DNA of 64,000 nt. It comes from Cupriavidus taiwanensis (GTDB taxonomy: Bacteria > Pseudomonadota > Gammaproteobacteria > Burkholderiales > Burkholderiaceae). The notes beneath the pieces are model-generated. The model was not told where the DNA came from. It worked only from the letters and a program-made list of their open reading frames with translations, and did not search any database. Location of the stretch: the NCBI RefSeq assembly GCF_900250115.1, contig NZ_LT984804.1, forward strand, positions 2,731,659 to 2,795,658. The letters run 5' to 3'. Made by a program: the position numbers and the translations under genes. Of the stretch, positions 49,568 to 60,514 are shown piece by piece (positions within the stretch are counted from its first letter, which is position 1; every line of letters starts with the position of its first letter).

Positions 49568-50815
49568 TCACGCGGGCTGTTCGTGCAGCTTGTCGCGCGC
49601 CGCCAGCGCCGGGAACAAGCGCATCCACACCGCCACCACCAGCAGCGTGCCGACACCGCCCAGGATCACCGCCCCCACCGGGCCGAACAGCGCGGCGGTG
49701 ACGCCCGATTCGAACTCGCCCAGCTGGTTGGAGGCGCCGATAAACACCGAATTGACGGCGCCGACGCGTCCGCGCATGTCGTCGGGCGTGTCCAGCTGGA
49801 CCAGCGTGGAACGCACCACCACGCTGATCATGTCGGAAGCGCCCAGCACCACCAGCGCCGCCATCGAGAGCGGCAGCCAGGTCGAGACCCCGAACACCAT
49901 CGTGGCGACGCCGAACACCGCCACCGCGGCGAACATCACGCGCCCGGCGCGCCGGTTCAGCGGATGGCGCGCCAGCCACAGCGCCATTGCCAGCGCGCCG
50001 ATGGCCGGGGACGAACGCAGCAGCCCCAGGCCCCACGGTCCGGTATGCAGGATGTCGCGCGCGTAGATCGGCAACAGCGCCGCGGCGCCGCCCAGCAGCA
50101 CCGCGACCATGTCCAGCGAAATCGCGCCCAGCAGCACCGGGCGGCTGCGGATATAGGCGAAACCGGCAAAGACGGTGCGCACGCTGACCGGCGCGGTCAG
50201 CCGCTGCGCCGCCTGGCGCAGGGTGATGCCGCCCACCAGCACCGCGGCGATGGCAAACAGCGTCGCGCTCAGCGTGTACACCACTCCCGGGCCGGCCACA
50301 TAGGCGAAGCCGCCGATGGCCGGGCCGATGATGATGGCGGCCTGCCCCGCCGAACTGGCCAGCGCGACCGCGCGCGGCAACTGGCGCGGCGTGACCACGC
50401 TGGGCAGCAACGCCTGCAGCGTCGGGTTCTCGAACGCGCGCGTGGCGCCGATCAGCGCGACGAAGACAAAGATGTGATGGCTGTCGATCCAGCCGCCCAG
50501 GCTGGCGGCGGCCATGCTGGCGGCCAGCAGCGCCTCGAGCGCCTGGCAGGTGCGCACGATGCGGCGCCGGTCGAAGCGGTCCGCCACATGGCCGGACATC
50601 AGGATCAGCGCCACCGACGGCAGGAACTGCACCAGCCCGACCATGCCCAGCATCAGCGGGTCGCGCGTCAGGTCGTACATCTGCCAGCCCACCGCCACGG
50701 TAAAGATCTGATAGCCGATGGTGGTGCAGAGCCGCGCGAACCAGTAGTGGCGAAAAACGGCATCACGGAAAACGCTGTCCGGCTCGGCGGCCGGAACGAT
50801 GGCAGGGGAAGACAT
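49568..50815 (-). CDS. MFS exporter (EntS/MFS_3 type)
   Basis: A 415-residue transporter with twelve helices. FRHYWFARLCTTIGYQIFTVAVGWQMYDLT opens the first helix and GHVADRFDRRRIVR is the helix 2-3 loop. The group includes siderophore exporters such as EntS. The start at 50815 was chosen as the first ATG close to the conserved region. It is divergent from a Fur-boxed TonB-dependent receptor, which supports an iron or siderophore role, by inference. Confidence 0.82.
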   Translation of the reverse strand: MSSPAIVPAAEPDSVFRDAVFRHYWFARLCTTIGYQIFTVAVGWQMYDLTRDPLMLGMVGLVQFLPSVALILMSGHVADRFDRRRIVRTCQALEALLAASMAAASLGGWIDSHHIFVFVALIGATRAFENPTLQALLPSVVTPRQLPRAVALASSAGQAAIIIGPAIGGFAYVAGPGVVYTLSATLFAIAAVLVGGITLRQAAQRLTAPVSVRTVFAGFAYIRSRPVLLGAISLDMVAVLLGGAAALLPIYARDILHTGPWGLGLLRSSPAIGALAMALWLARHPLNRRAGRVMFAAVAVFGVATMVFGVSTWLPLSMAALVVLGASDMISVVVRSTLVQLDTPDDMRGRVGAVNSVFIGASNQLGEFESGVTAALFGPVGAVILGGVGTLLVVAVWMRLFPALAARDKLHEQPA

Positions 50816-51135
50816 GGATGGGGCAGGCAGAGAGCGGGCTCGCGCAGAGGGTAGCGGGCTCGCCACGCGCAAAGGGCAGATTCTAAAGCGTGCGCTTCAT
50901 CGCTGCATGCAAATGCCCACGCCTGCACACCGGATATCCAAAATGTGCGGAATGAAGCGCCAATGTTGCCTCTTTGTCAGCACAATGATGCAGAGACGCG
51001 ACACGCACCCGCCGCGCGACACCGGCTTCTCGCCTTTGAGAATCACTCGCATTTATAATCGCCGCCCATTGGTGCGACCGTCCGGACCACCGCTTCCGGC
51101 GCAGCGGGACGCGCCGCTCTCCCAGGAACCTCACC
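50816..51135. other. divergent promoter region of the MFS exporter and TonB receptor
   Basis: These 320 bases have no gene. A Fur-type box overlaps a TATAAT at 51054-51059 that should serve the receptor. The promoter of the leftward exporter gene was not located. Confidence 0.55.
51037..51055. promoter_or_regulatory. Fur box of the TonB receptor
   Basis: TGAGAATCACTCGCATTTA matches the common Burkholderiales Fur-box form (GAGAAT with CATT hexamer units). It overlaps TATAAT (51054-51059), so Fur-Fe2+ would occlude the promoter. Confidence 0.65.
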
Positions 51136-53316
51136 TTGCAGCCCGCTTTCCGCCTGACCGGGGGTGCCATCGGCGCCGCCCTGCTGTTTGCCCAGCTTGC
51201 CGCCATGCCGGCCCACGCCGCCGAACCGGCTTCCGCCACGCCTGCCGCCGCCCCTGCCCCCGCCAATGCCGAAGCCACGCTGAACACGGTCACCGTGGTT
51301 GGCAACTGGCTGGAAAACGCCAACGAGGCCAAGGTGCTGGAGCATCCGGGCGCGCGTACCATCGTCGACCGCGAGACCTTCGCCGAAGCCGGCGCCAACA
51401 ATGTGCGGGAAGTGCTGCGCCGCATTCCGGGCGTGCAGGTGCAGGAGAACAACGGCACCGGCGGCAGCGATGTCTCGCTGAACGTGGGCGTGCGCGGGCT
51501 GGCCTCGCGGCTGTCGCCGCGCTCGACCATCCTGATGGATGGGGTCCCGCTGGCGGTGGCGCCCTACGGCCAGCCGCAGTTGTCGATGGCGCCGCTGTCG
51601 CTGGGCAACCTCGAGACCATCGACGTGGTGCGCGGCGCCGGCTCGGTGCGCTACGGCCCGCAGAACGTCGGCGGCATCATCAACTTCGTGACGCGCCCGA
51701 TCCCGATGACCTTCGCCGCCGATGCCTCGCTCTCGACCGACATCTACAGCCACACCGGCAACGTCAAGACCAACCCGACCGCGTTCATCGGCGGCACCAG
51801 TGAGCAGGGGCTGGGCGGCGCGCTGCTGTACTCGGGCATCCACGGCAACGGCTATCGCGCCAGCAACGACCACGTCAATATCGACGACCTGCTGCTCAAG
51901 GGCGCGTACCGGATCTCGAAGACCGACTCGCTGAGCGCCGCGTTCCACTACTACGAAGGCGCGGCCGGCATGCCCGGCGGCCTGACGCCGGCGCAATACG
52001 CCGCCGACCCGTTCCAGTCGGTGCGTCCTTACGACAATTTCAGCGGCCGACGCCACGATTTCAGCCTGAAATACAGCCACAACGACGCCGACCGCAAGTT
52101 CGAGGTGCTGACGTACTACACCGACAGCTTCCGCGGCAGCAATATCGAGCAGGAAGGCACCGACGCGCAGGCCGGCCGGCGCCGCCTGACCGCGGCCCCG
52201 CGCAACTACCACACCTTTGCGATCGAGCCGCGCTACTCGCAGCTGTTCCGCGGCGACAGCATGAGCCACGAGGTCAGCGTCGGCTACCGCTTCCTGCGCG
52301 AAGCCAGCGACGAGCAGGCATCGCGCACGGCGTACTACGTGCCGGGTTCGGTCGATGCCACCACCCTGCCCTCGCCGGTCTACCAGTGGCGCACCGGCGG
52401 CACCACCGCCAATGCGGTCTATATCGACGACACCATCAACGTCGGCAACTGGACCATCACGCCCGGCCTGCGCTACGAGTTCATCCGCTCGAACGTGACC
52501 GACCGCTTTACCAACGTGCGCCGGGAGGTGTCGTCCGACGAGCCGCTGCCGTCGCTGGCGGTGATGTACCACGTCAGCGACCAGTGGAAGCTGTTCGCCA
52601 ACGCCGGGGTGTCGTTCGGCCCGCTGCAGTATTTCCAGATCGCGCAGACCACCAATGGCCTGACGCCGGAAAAGGCCAAGACCTACGAGATCGGCACGCA
52701 CTTCAACGCCAATGGCTGGGGCGGCGAACTGACGCTGTTCAACATCGACTTCGACGACGAGCTGCAGCTGCGCGGCGGCACCGGCGGCGCGCCGGATGCA
52801 TGGACCAACCTGGGCGCCACCACCCACCGCGGCGTGGAATCGTCGCTGCGCTATGACTTCGGCGCGCTCGACAAGGCACTGATGGGCCTGTCCGCCTACG
52901 CCACCTACACCTACACCGAAGCCACCTACAACCAGGGCAACTTCGCCGGGCGCGACCTGCCGTTCTATTCGCGCCATGTGGCCACGGTGGGCATGCGCTA
53001 CGCGCGCAACCGCTGGTCGTTCAATGTTGACGGCTTTGCGCAGTCCAAGCAGCACTCGCCGGGCGACCCGAGCACGTCGACGACGTACCAGACTGCTGAA
53101 AGCGCCAATGGCGCGCTGGGCGATATCCCGGGCTATGCGCTGATGAACCTGCGCGTGGGCTATGACTTCGGCAAGGCGGCGCAGAACCTGAAGCTGGCGG
53201 TGGGCGTGAAGAACGTGTTCGACAAGCGCTATTTCACGCGCTCGACCGACAACAATGCCGGCAAGTATGTGGGCATGCCGCGGACGTTTTATATCCAGGC
53301 GTCGCTGGCGTATTGA
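51136..53316 (+). CDS. TonB-dependent siderophore receptor (FecA-like)
   Basis: A 726-residue outer-membrane receptor. The signal peptide (about 1-28) ends PAHAAEP. A TonB box-like TVTVVG lies near residue 53, the plug runs REVLRRIPGVQVQENNG to GSVRYGPQNVGGIINFVTR, and the barrel ends YIQASLAY. The likely start is a TTG at 51136, with AGGA 8 bases upstream; the next ATG (51205) would remove most of the signal peptide. A Fur box lies about 80 bases upstream. It should import a ferric siderophore or ferric citrate-like chelate with TonB energy. Confidence 0.9.
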   Translation: MQPAFRLTGGAIGAALLFAQLAAMPAHAAEPASATPAAAPAPANAEATLNTVTVVGNWLENANEAKVLEHPGARTIVDRETFAEAGANNVREVLRRIPGVQVQENNGTGGSDVSLNVGVRGLASRLSPRSTILMDGVPLAVAPYGQPQLSMAPLSLGNLETIDVVRGAGSVRYGPQNVGGIINFVTRPIPMTFAADASLSTDIYSHTGNVKTNPTAFIGGTSEQGLGGALLYSGIHGNGYRASNDHVNIDDLLLKGAYRISKTDSLSAAFHYYEGAAGMPGGLTPAQYAADPFQSVRPYDNFSGRRHDFSLKYSHNDADRKFEVLTYYTDSFRGSNIEQEGTDAQAGRRRLTAAPRNYHTFAIEPRYSQLFRGDSMSHEVSVGYRFLREASDEQASRTAYYVPGSVDATTLPSPVYQWRTGGTTANAVYIDDTINVGNWTITPGLRYEFIRSNVTDRFTNVRREVSSDEPLPSLAVMYHVSDQWKLFANAGVSFGPLQYFQIAQTTNGLTPEKAKTYEIGTHFNANGWGGELTLFNIDFDDELQLRGGTGGAPDAWTNLGATTHRGVESSLRYDFGALDKALMGLSAYATYTYTEATYNQGNFAGRDLPFYSRHVATVGMRYARNRWSFNVDGFAQSKQHSPGDPSTSTTYQTAESANGALGDIPGYALMNLRVGYDFGKAAQNLKLAVGVKNVFDKRYFTRSTDNNAGKYVGMPRTFYIQASLAY

Positions 53317-53351
53317 TCCGGCGGCAAAAGCGCCAGGCAACCCCCCGGACA

Positions 53352-53383
53352 GCACAACGGCTCGCCATGGCGAGCCGTTGTGC
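53352..53383. terminator. bidirectional terminator-like palindrome
   Basis: A perfect 32-base palindrome (16 bases per arm, starting GCACAACGGCTCGCCA) sits between the convergent TonB receptor and prfC genes. T tracts are absent, so termination is inferred. Confidence 0.55.
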
Positions 53384-53400
53384 TTGCACGAGCGCGATGA

Positions 53401-55002
<1,602 letters not shown>

Positions 55003-55190
55003 GGCAGCGGAATCAGACTGGGAAATATTGGGATGGCCCGGCGGTAGCCGGAACCAGGACCGGCAGCGCCGCGGGCGGCCGCAGGGCTGGGCCCAGCGGG
55101 CACGCGAAGGGAATGGGGCGGTATTTTACCGGTTTGGGCGCCGCTACGGGATTTGTGCTGTCCCGGCCCTTCCCTGTCGCGGCGCTGCCT

Positions 55191-56159
55191 CTATTCGGCC
55201 AGCTGGTCCGCAGCCTTGCCGCGCAGGCTGCCGAACTGGAGCGCGTACTGGCGCGTCAGTTCGGCGCCGAAGAAAAAGATCTGTGCCGAGTAATAGACCC
55301 ACAGCATCAGCGCCACCACCGACCCGGCTGCGCCGTAGGATGAGGCCACCGCGCTGTTGCCCAGGTACAGGCCGATCAGGCGCTTGCCGATCGAGAACAG
55401 CAGCGCCGTGATGACCGCGCCCATGGTGACGTCGCGCCAGGCGATGCGCGCATTGGGCAGCATCTTGAAGATCACCGCGAACAGCGCCGTCACCACCGCG
55501 AACGAGAACAGCGAGGAGATCGCTTCGGCCACCGGCGCAAACCACGACTGCGTCCACAACTGGCCCCAGATGCGCTCGACCACCGCCAGCGCCGCATTGA
55601 CGATCAGCGACACCAGCAGCATGAACGCCAGCACCAGCACCAGGCTGAACGACAGCAGGCGCGTGCGCAGCAACTGGCGCCAGCCGGCAGTGTCGGGCAC
55701 CGGCACGTGCCAGATGTCGTCCAGGCTGCTTTTGAGCTCGGCAAAGGCGCTGGTGGCGCCGACGAACAGGATGCCGGTCGCGATCAGCGCGGCCATGCCG
55801 CTGCCGCCGGCGCGGTGCGTCGCGGCCAGAATGCCCTCGATGGCGGCGGCACCCCGGTCGCCGACCAGCCCTTCAAGCTGCGCGAAGATCTCGCCGCGCG
55901 CCGCCTCGGCGCCGAAGAACAGGCCGGCGATCGAGATCACCAGCACCAGGATCGGCGCCAGCGAGAACAGCATGTAGAAAGACAGCGCCGCGCCCTTGCT
56001 GGCGGCGCGGTGCGCGAACCACGAGGTGATGGCGGCGCCCACGACGCGCAGCGTGCGCGCACCGGTGTGGCGGTCCGGCAGCCAGTGCGGGCGGTGCCGG
56101 CGCGGCGGCGGCACGCCTTCGGCGGCAGGCGAGGAGGAAGGTTCGGTTTTGTCAGTCAC
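55191..56159 (-). CDS. YihY/BrkB-family inner-membrane protein
   Basis: A 322-residue protein with six or so helices. KGAALSFYMLFSLAPILVLVI and the late YGAAGSVVALMLWVYYSAQIFFFGAELTRQYA are the family blocks. YihY proteins were once called ribonuclease BN, which is incorrect for the family; their function is uncertain. Confidence 0.9.
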   Translation of the reverse strand: MTDKTEPSSSPAAEGVPPPRRHRPHWLPDRHTGARTLRVVGAAITSWFAHRAASKGAALSFYMLFSLAPILVLVISIAGLFFGAEAARGEIFAQLEGLVGDRGAAAIEGILAATHRAGGSGMAALIATGILFVGATSAFAELKSSLDDIWHVPVPDTAGWRQLLRTRLLSFSLVLVLAFMLLVSLIVNAALAVVERIWGQLWTQSWFAPVAEAISSLFSFAVVTALFAVIFKMLPNARIAWRDVTMGAVITALLFSIGKRLIGLYLGNSAVASSYGAAGSVVALMLWVYYSAQIFFFGAELTRQYALQFGSLRGKAADQLAE

Positions 56160-56363
56160 GGCCTGGTGCTGGCGCGATCCGGCGCGGGGACCGCGGATGG
56201 ATTGCGCCCGCCCGCGCGGCGGGCGCTGCGTTCATCATACTGCGCATTGCGCCGCTTGCCCAAGGCGGGCCCGGCGCGGCGCCCCGCAGGCGACCTGCTA
56301 CAGTAAGACCAGGCATACCTGCCGGCGCATCCCTTGCCCGCGCGCCGGCGCAAGGAGGCACCC

Positions 56364-56561
56364 GTGACCTGCAACCTCCGCGCACGCCTGGCGGCCGTGC
56401 TGGCAATCATCGCCGCGCTGGGCTGCGCCGGCTGCGAGCGCAGCCAGCCCGGCCCCAAGCCCATCTCCGGCACCGCATCGGGCGCCATGCCCGCGGCAGC
56501 CCCCGCTGCGACACCGTCCGGCCCCGCCAATCCCTCTGGCACCTCGGGCCAACCCCGCTGA
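56364..56561 (+). CDS. small lipoprotein-like protein, GTG start
   Basis: A 65-residue protein. AGGAGG at 56353-56358 lies 5 bases before a GTG, giving a strong initiation site. A positively charged leader and hydrophobic stretch (RLAAVLAIIAALGCAGC) end in a possible lipobox cysteine, after which the chain is Pro/Gly/Ser/Ala-rich. It resembles small entericidin-like lipoproteins in size and layout but not clearly in sequence. Function is unknown. Confidence 0.6.
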   Translation: MTCNLRARLAAVLAIIAALGCAGCERSQPGPKPISGTASGAMPAAAPAATPSGPANPSGTSGQPR

Positions 56562-56584
56562 CGCCGCCCGGGCCGCACTCCATG

Positions 56585-56601
56585 CCGTACCCGTTTCTGC
56601 G
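56585..56601 (-). repeat. outlying iteron-like repeat, copy D8
   Basis: CGCAGAAACGGGTACGG on the minus strand, one base from consensus at the last position. It lies 23 bases after the small lipoprotein gene. Confidence 0.8.
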
Positions 56602-57261
56602 TGGACACCCACCGCTGCCCCGGGTCGGCGCGATGCACCGCGGTTACTCCCGTGCATGACTGATATAAGGCCGGTTTCAATCGTGCAACGGGTTGCGAGG
56701 CTGTGGCGCACGCCTCGGGCGCACGGCAAAGCGCCGGCCAGCGCCGGCCCGCGGACGCCGGCGCCATGCCTGCGCCGCCACGCCGCTGGCGCAGCGCGTT
56801 GCAGTGACGCAACCGATTGGTCCGGCGCCACTGCACAGTGACCGCCAAGCCCTGCGAACCGTCTCGCAAAGCCGCGTGGCACAAGCCTTTGCGGCCCTTG
56901 GCACACTTGTCGCTCTGGCTTGACCAAGGTGCACGGTGCATGCCTGCGCCAGTTCCGTACAACCGTCGTAGCGCGCTGGAGATCACCACATGCGTCACCC
57001 GCCTTCACGCATGACGGCGCGCCGGCGCGCATACCGCCTGGCCGGCCCACCGCCGTCAGAGATGGACCTGGTGTCGGCGCCGCTGCTGCCCTATCCGCGC
57101 GCCCGGGTGCAAGTTGCGCGCAGCGCGCACGGCATGGCTTGCGTGGCGATCCGCAGACTGGCGCAGGCGAGTCCGGCCTGCCGCCGCCACGCGGGCAAGC
57201 GGCGCGCATGACGGACTGACATAACAAGCGGGCACGAGAGCCAGCGTGACCGCGCCGATTA

Positions 57262-57291
57262 GTGTTCCGTCCCCCGGCGGACACTTTTTTT
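57262..57291 (+). terminator. terminator-like hairpin upstream of a hypothetical gene
   Basis: GTGTTCCG pairs with CGGACAC (one bulged T) and is followed by seven T at 57285-57291. It points rightward and ends only 20 bases before the next start codon, so it either ends an upstream transcript or acts as a leader attenuator. Confidence 0.5.
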
Positions 57292-57310
57292 CCACAGGGA
57301 GATGCCGACC

Positions 57311-57718
57311 ATGAAAGCTGCAATGCTCGCCACGGCGCTGGCGATCGGCTCGGGCAGCGCGGCGGCGGCCAGCTACGCGTGGTTCGACCGTCCGGACGCG
57401 AACGACCCGAACAGTCACGCCGCGGTCAGTCATGATGTCTATGTGCGCGGCTTCGGCTGGGCCTGGGGAGAACTGCGGCTGGATCCGGACACGACGGGCG
57501 GTGAAGCGCTGGCGCCGCCCACGCGGCACGCACGCGACGGCGAGCGCCGCCGCGACCTCGTGCCGTGGCCTTCGCAGGATGGCTGCGAGCCGCCGCGGCG
57601 GGCGCGCGGCAAGATCAGCATGAACCTCGCCACCGCGCCCGCGCAGGCCGGCGGCGGGTTCGCGGGCGGGTTCGCGGACGGGAAGTGGGCCCCAAGGCCC
57701 CCGCGGGTGGTGCGCTGA
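57311..57718 (+). CDS. hypothetical exported protein
   Basis: A 135-residue frame with a good signal peptide (KAAMLATALAIGSGSAAAAS). The mature part starts YAWFDRPDANDPNSHAAV, then becomes Arg/Pro/Gly-rich and less protein-like. GGGAG lies upstream of ATGs at 57302 and 57311; the second has the better spacing. No family is recognised. The low-complexity second half could mean a frameshift or that only the start is real. Confidence 0.4.
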   Translation: MKAAMLATALAIGSGSAAAASYAWFDRPDANDPNSHAAVSHDVYVRGFGWAWGELRLDPDTTGGEALAPPTRHARDGERRRDLVPWPSQDGCEPPRRARGKISMNLATAPAQAGGGFAGGFADGKWAPRPPRVVR

Positions 57719-57860
57719 CGTGCCGGCCGGCACGGGGAAAGGCGGAACCGGCGAGCGGACGTCGCCGGTTCCCCTTTCCCGCTGGCGCCCGACCCGGCGT
57801 GGTCCCGGTGGTGGTACCGGGCATGCCGGTGACCGGGACGCGTGACTGACGCTGCTGCCC

Positions 57861-59228
57861 TTATTCGCCCGCCGAGGCCTGGCTCTCCACACGGATATTG
57901 TGCTTGTGCATGAGCCGGTACAGGGTCACGCGTGACACGTTGAGCTCGCGCGCGGCCGGCACCACGTGAAAGCCGTGGCTGGCCATCACGGTGCGGATCG
58001 CTTCGCGCTCGGCCTCTTCGCGGATCGCATCGAGGGTCTTGCGCGGCAGTTCGGCGCCGTTGTGCAGCTGCAGGTCTTCGGCGGTGATCTTGCGGTTGTC
58101 GGTCATCACGATGGCGCGGCGCACGCGGTTGATCAGTTCGCGCACATTGCCCGGCCAGGCGTATTGCATCATTGCCTGCGTTGCGCACGCGGAGAACCCG
58201 CGGATGCGCCGGTGTGCCTCGTGGCCGTGCTGGGCCAGCACCGCATTGGCCAGCAGCAGGATGTCCTCGCCGCGCTCGCGCAGCGCCGGGATGGACAGCG
58301 TCAGCACGCACAGCCGGTGGAACAGGTCCGAACGGAAGCGCCCGTCGGCCTGCGCCGCGACCAGGTCGACGTGCGTGGCCGAGATGATGCGCAGGTTCAG
58401 CGGGATCGACTGGTGGCCGCCCAGCCGCGTGATCGTGCCCTGCTGCAGGAAGCGCAGCAGCGCCACCTGGCTTTCCAGCGGCAGGTCGCCGATTTCGTCG
58501 AGAAACAGCGTGCCGCCCTCGGCCTGTTCGATCCAGCCGATCTTGCGCTGGTTGGCCCCGGTAAACGCGCCCTTTTCATAGCCGAACAGCTCTGACTGCA
58601 CCAGGTGCGAGGGAATGGCGCCGCAGTTGATGGCAATGAACGGGCCCTTGCGCCGGCTCGAGGCATCGTGGATCGCCTGCGCCGCCAGCTCCTTGCCGGT
58701 GCCGGATTCGCCCGAGATAAACACCGGCGCTTCATTGTGCGCGACCTTGGCGAGCGAGCGGAACATCGCTCGCATCGCCACGCATTCGCCGATCATGGTG
58801 CCGCGCGACGCGCTTTCCTGCGGACGGGTGCCGTGCAGCGACGCCATGCCGCGCGCATGCCGCAGCGTGTACAGCAGCTCCGGCATCGAGAACGGCAGAC
58901 GCACGTAGTCGGTGCAATAGTCGCGGATCATCCGCCGTACGCGCTCGTCCGCCAGCATCGCATCGGAGGTAATCGCCACCCACGTGATATGCAGGTACTG
59001 CAGCGCCTGTTCCAACTGTGCGAACTCGGCCTCGCTGTAGTCGGACTGCAGGTCGATCACGCCGGCCGTGGGCGGGCAGGCGCGCACCGCGCGCTCGGCG
59101 TCGCGAACCTGCGCGACGCGGCGGATTTCCCATTCCGTGCCGATCACGGCAGGGTCAAAACCAAAATCTTCATGACGCGACACGACCACGAGCTGTGCAG
59201 TGCGTGACGCCTTGCACAGTCGGTCCAT
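57861..59228 (-). CDS. sigma-54-dependent activator, VpsR-like
   Basis: A 455-residue enhancer-binding protein. An N-terminal VpsR/receiver-like domain (1-130) lacks an obvious phosphorylation site. The AAA+ domain has Walker A GESGTGKE, the sigma-54 contact loop GAFTGA and Walker [13 protein letters not shown] Fis-type helix-turn-helix ends the chain ([20 protein letters not shown]). VpsR relatives bind c-di-GMP and control biofilm matrix genes. I chose the start at 59228. Target promoters are not evident nearby. Confidence 0.88.
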   Translation of the reverse strand: MDRLCKASRTAQLVVVSRHEDFGFDPAVIGTEWEIRRVAQVRDAERAVRACPPTAGVIDLQSDYSEAEFAQLEQALQYLHITWVAITSDAMLADERVRRMIRDYCTDYVRLPFSMPELLYTLRHARGMASLHGTRPQESASRGTMIGECVAMRAMFRSLAKVAHNEAPVFISGESGTGKELAAQAIHDASSRRKGPFIAINCGAIPSHLVQSELFGYEKGAFTGANQRKIGWIEQAEGGTLFLDEIGDLPLESQVALLRFLQQGTITRLGGHQSIPLNLRIISATHVDLVAAQADGRFRSDLFHRLCVLTLSIPALRERGEDILLLANAVLAQHGHEAHRRIRGFSACATQAMMQYAWPGNVRELINRVRRAIVMTDNRKITAEDLQLHNGAELPRKTLDAIREEAEREAIRTVMASHGFHVVPAARELNVSRVTLYRLMHKHNIRVESQASAGE

Positions 59229-59353
59229 CACGATCTCCCGGACGTTAGGCTTGTTCTTGGTGCCGGCACCCGTGGCCGCCGCAGCGGCGCGCGTCCGTGG
59301 CGGACGGTGGGGCAGAACTGGCTGCGGGCAGGGGCCCGCGGTCGACGTCGGTG

Positions 59354-59824
59354 TCACGAGCTGGACAGACTGCGGGCGGATTCGTCAGGCGCGGCGAGGT
59401 AATCCGTGCCCGGCTGGAGTTGCTCGCGGAGACGCCGCCGTACGGCCTCCTTCTCGCGCATCAATTCCACGCGCGGCGCCTGGGGCGACTGGCCGGAGTA
59501 TTGGTAGTAGAGCGCCTTGTAGGTCAGCTGGCTCAGGATCCATTCCTGCAGCAGCGTGCGCTGGCGCGCCAGTTCCCCTTCGAGCAGCCGATGGCGGCGC
59601 AGCAGGTTGGACACCGCCGCACGGGCGCTGTCGCTGAGTTCGCTGTCTTCGGCAAGCAGCGCGGCAACATCCGCGGTGGCCGCCTCGCTCACGGCCCGTT
59701 TGGCGGGCACTTCGCCTGCGGCTTCCCCCACGGCAGCCCAGGCTGGATGCATAGATCGGATGGATCGGTTACTGGACTCCCTGACAGGCCCGATGACGGG
59801 TCGCCGGATCTCTCCTGCGGTCAT
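59354..59824 (-). CDS. hypothetical protein
   Basis: A 156-residue soluble protein, not recognised. The centre is helical and charged (NLLRRHRLLEGELARQRTLLQEW) and may form a coiled coil. GGGGA precedes the ATG. It lies 125 bases upstream of the VpsR-like gene on the same strand, so it may belong to the same regulatory unit. Confidence 0.6.
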   Translation of the reverse strand: MTAGEIRRPVIGPVRESSNRSIRSMHPAWAAVGEAAGEVPAKRAVSEAATADVAALLAEDSELSDSARAAVSNLLRRHRLLEGELARQRTLLQEWILSQLTYKALYYQYSGQSPQAPRVELMREKEAVRRRLREQLQPGTDYLAAPDESARSLSSS

Positions 59825-60246
59825 GATTATCCCCGTTGAACAACATCCCCCGGCACTGCACGTCTACGTTTACCACTTTTCGGTTTTGGAATTTTCTTGT
59901 CTGCGTGGCGCGCATGTTGTCCGCACGCTCCCGGATTGTGGACGGCGCCGTCATTGATATTGACGGTCTCTGTCGCGAAGGCGCTGCCGTCCTGGCGCAT
60001 TGCGTCGACGCGCTTCCGCTCGTGGCTCCGGCACCCTGCCGCATACACCGGAGTCAAGAAGGGGCGCTTGCCGCGCCCCTCTTTGCCACGCCTATAGTTC
60101 AGTGCATTTGCGGCGGTTTGTCCAGCCCCGTGTGGGTGACTTACAGCCAATCTCATCCATTGGTATGAGCCCTCGCGCACACACGCGAGAGCGCAGGCAG
60201 CGGCACGCCGCAGCGCGCTCGAGCGTGCATTGGCTCGAACATACTA

Positions 60247-60263
60247 CGCAGAAACGGGTACGC
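60247..60263 (+). repeat. outlying iteron-like repeat, copy D9
   Basis: An exact consensus copy on the plus strand. From here to the right end every clear copy is on the plus strand. Confidence 0.85.
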
Positions 60264-60351
60264 TCCGACACCCTACCGCGGCAGGGACACGGCGCCCGCT
60301 GCGACCGTGGATCGCTCATGGATAGCCATGTATCGGCAGCCCCGGCCGGCA

Positions 60352-60368
60352 CGCAGAATCGGGTACGC
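60352..60368 (+). repeat. outlying iteron-like repeat, copy D10
   Basis: CGCAGAATCGGGTACGC, the A-to-T variant that is also frequent in the right-end array. Confidence 0.85.
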
Positions 60369-60395
60369 TTCCCCGGCCGCGCAGCATCGGACGCG

Positions 60396-60412
60396 CGCAG
60401 AAACGGGTACGC
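60396..60412 (+). repeat. outlying iteron-like repeat, copy D11
   Basis: An exact consensus copy starting 44 bases after the start of D10. Confidence 0.85.
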
Positions 60413-60452
60413 AACAGCATCGCGCGGACTGCGCTGCGCGCCATCACCGCGA

Positions 60453-60479
60453 TAAAAAGGGCGGCCCTGGGGCCGCCCT
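60453..60479 (-). terminator. terminator of the NCS2 permease gene
   Basis: A 9-bp stem (60458-60466 with 60471-60479) is followed on the minus strand by five T, 36 bases past the permease stop. Confidence 0.85.
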
Positions 60480-60514
60480 GCCAGCGAGACTTGTCCTGAG
60501 CCCGCGCGGGCCGG

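Larger units (their letters stand above)
56562..57310. other. long intergenic region with a repeat and a terminator
   Basis: These 749 bases hold iteron-like copy D8 close to the left end and a terminator-like hairpin at the right end. I see no convincing gene in between; open frames on both strands have no ribosome site or recognisable product. A small RNA ending at the hairpin is possible but has no positive support beyond the terminator. Confidence 0.45.
59825..60514. other. intergenic region with three iteron-like repeats
   Basis: These 690 bases contain repeat copies D9-D11, a hairpin at 60060-60080 (AGGGGCGC arms) and the NCS2 terminator. No gene is supported; short frames here are partly made of the repeats themselves. 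Confidence 0.5.
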
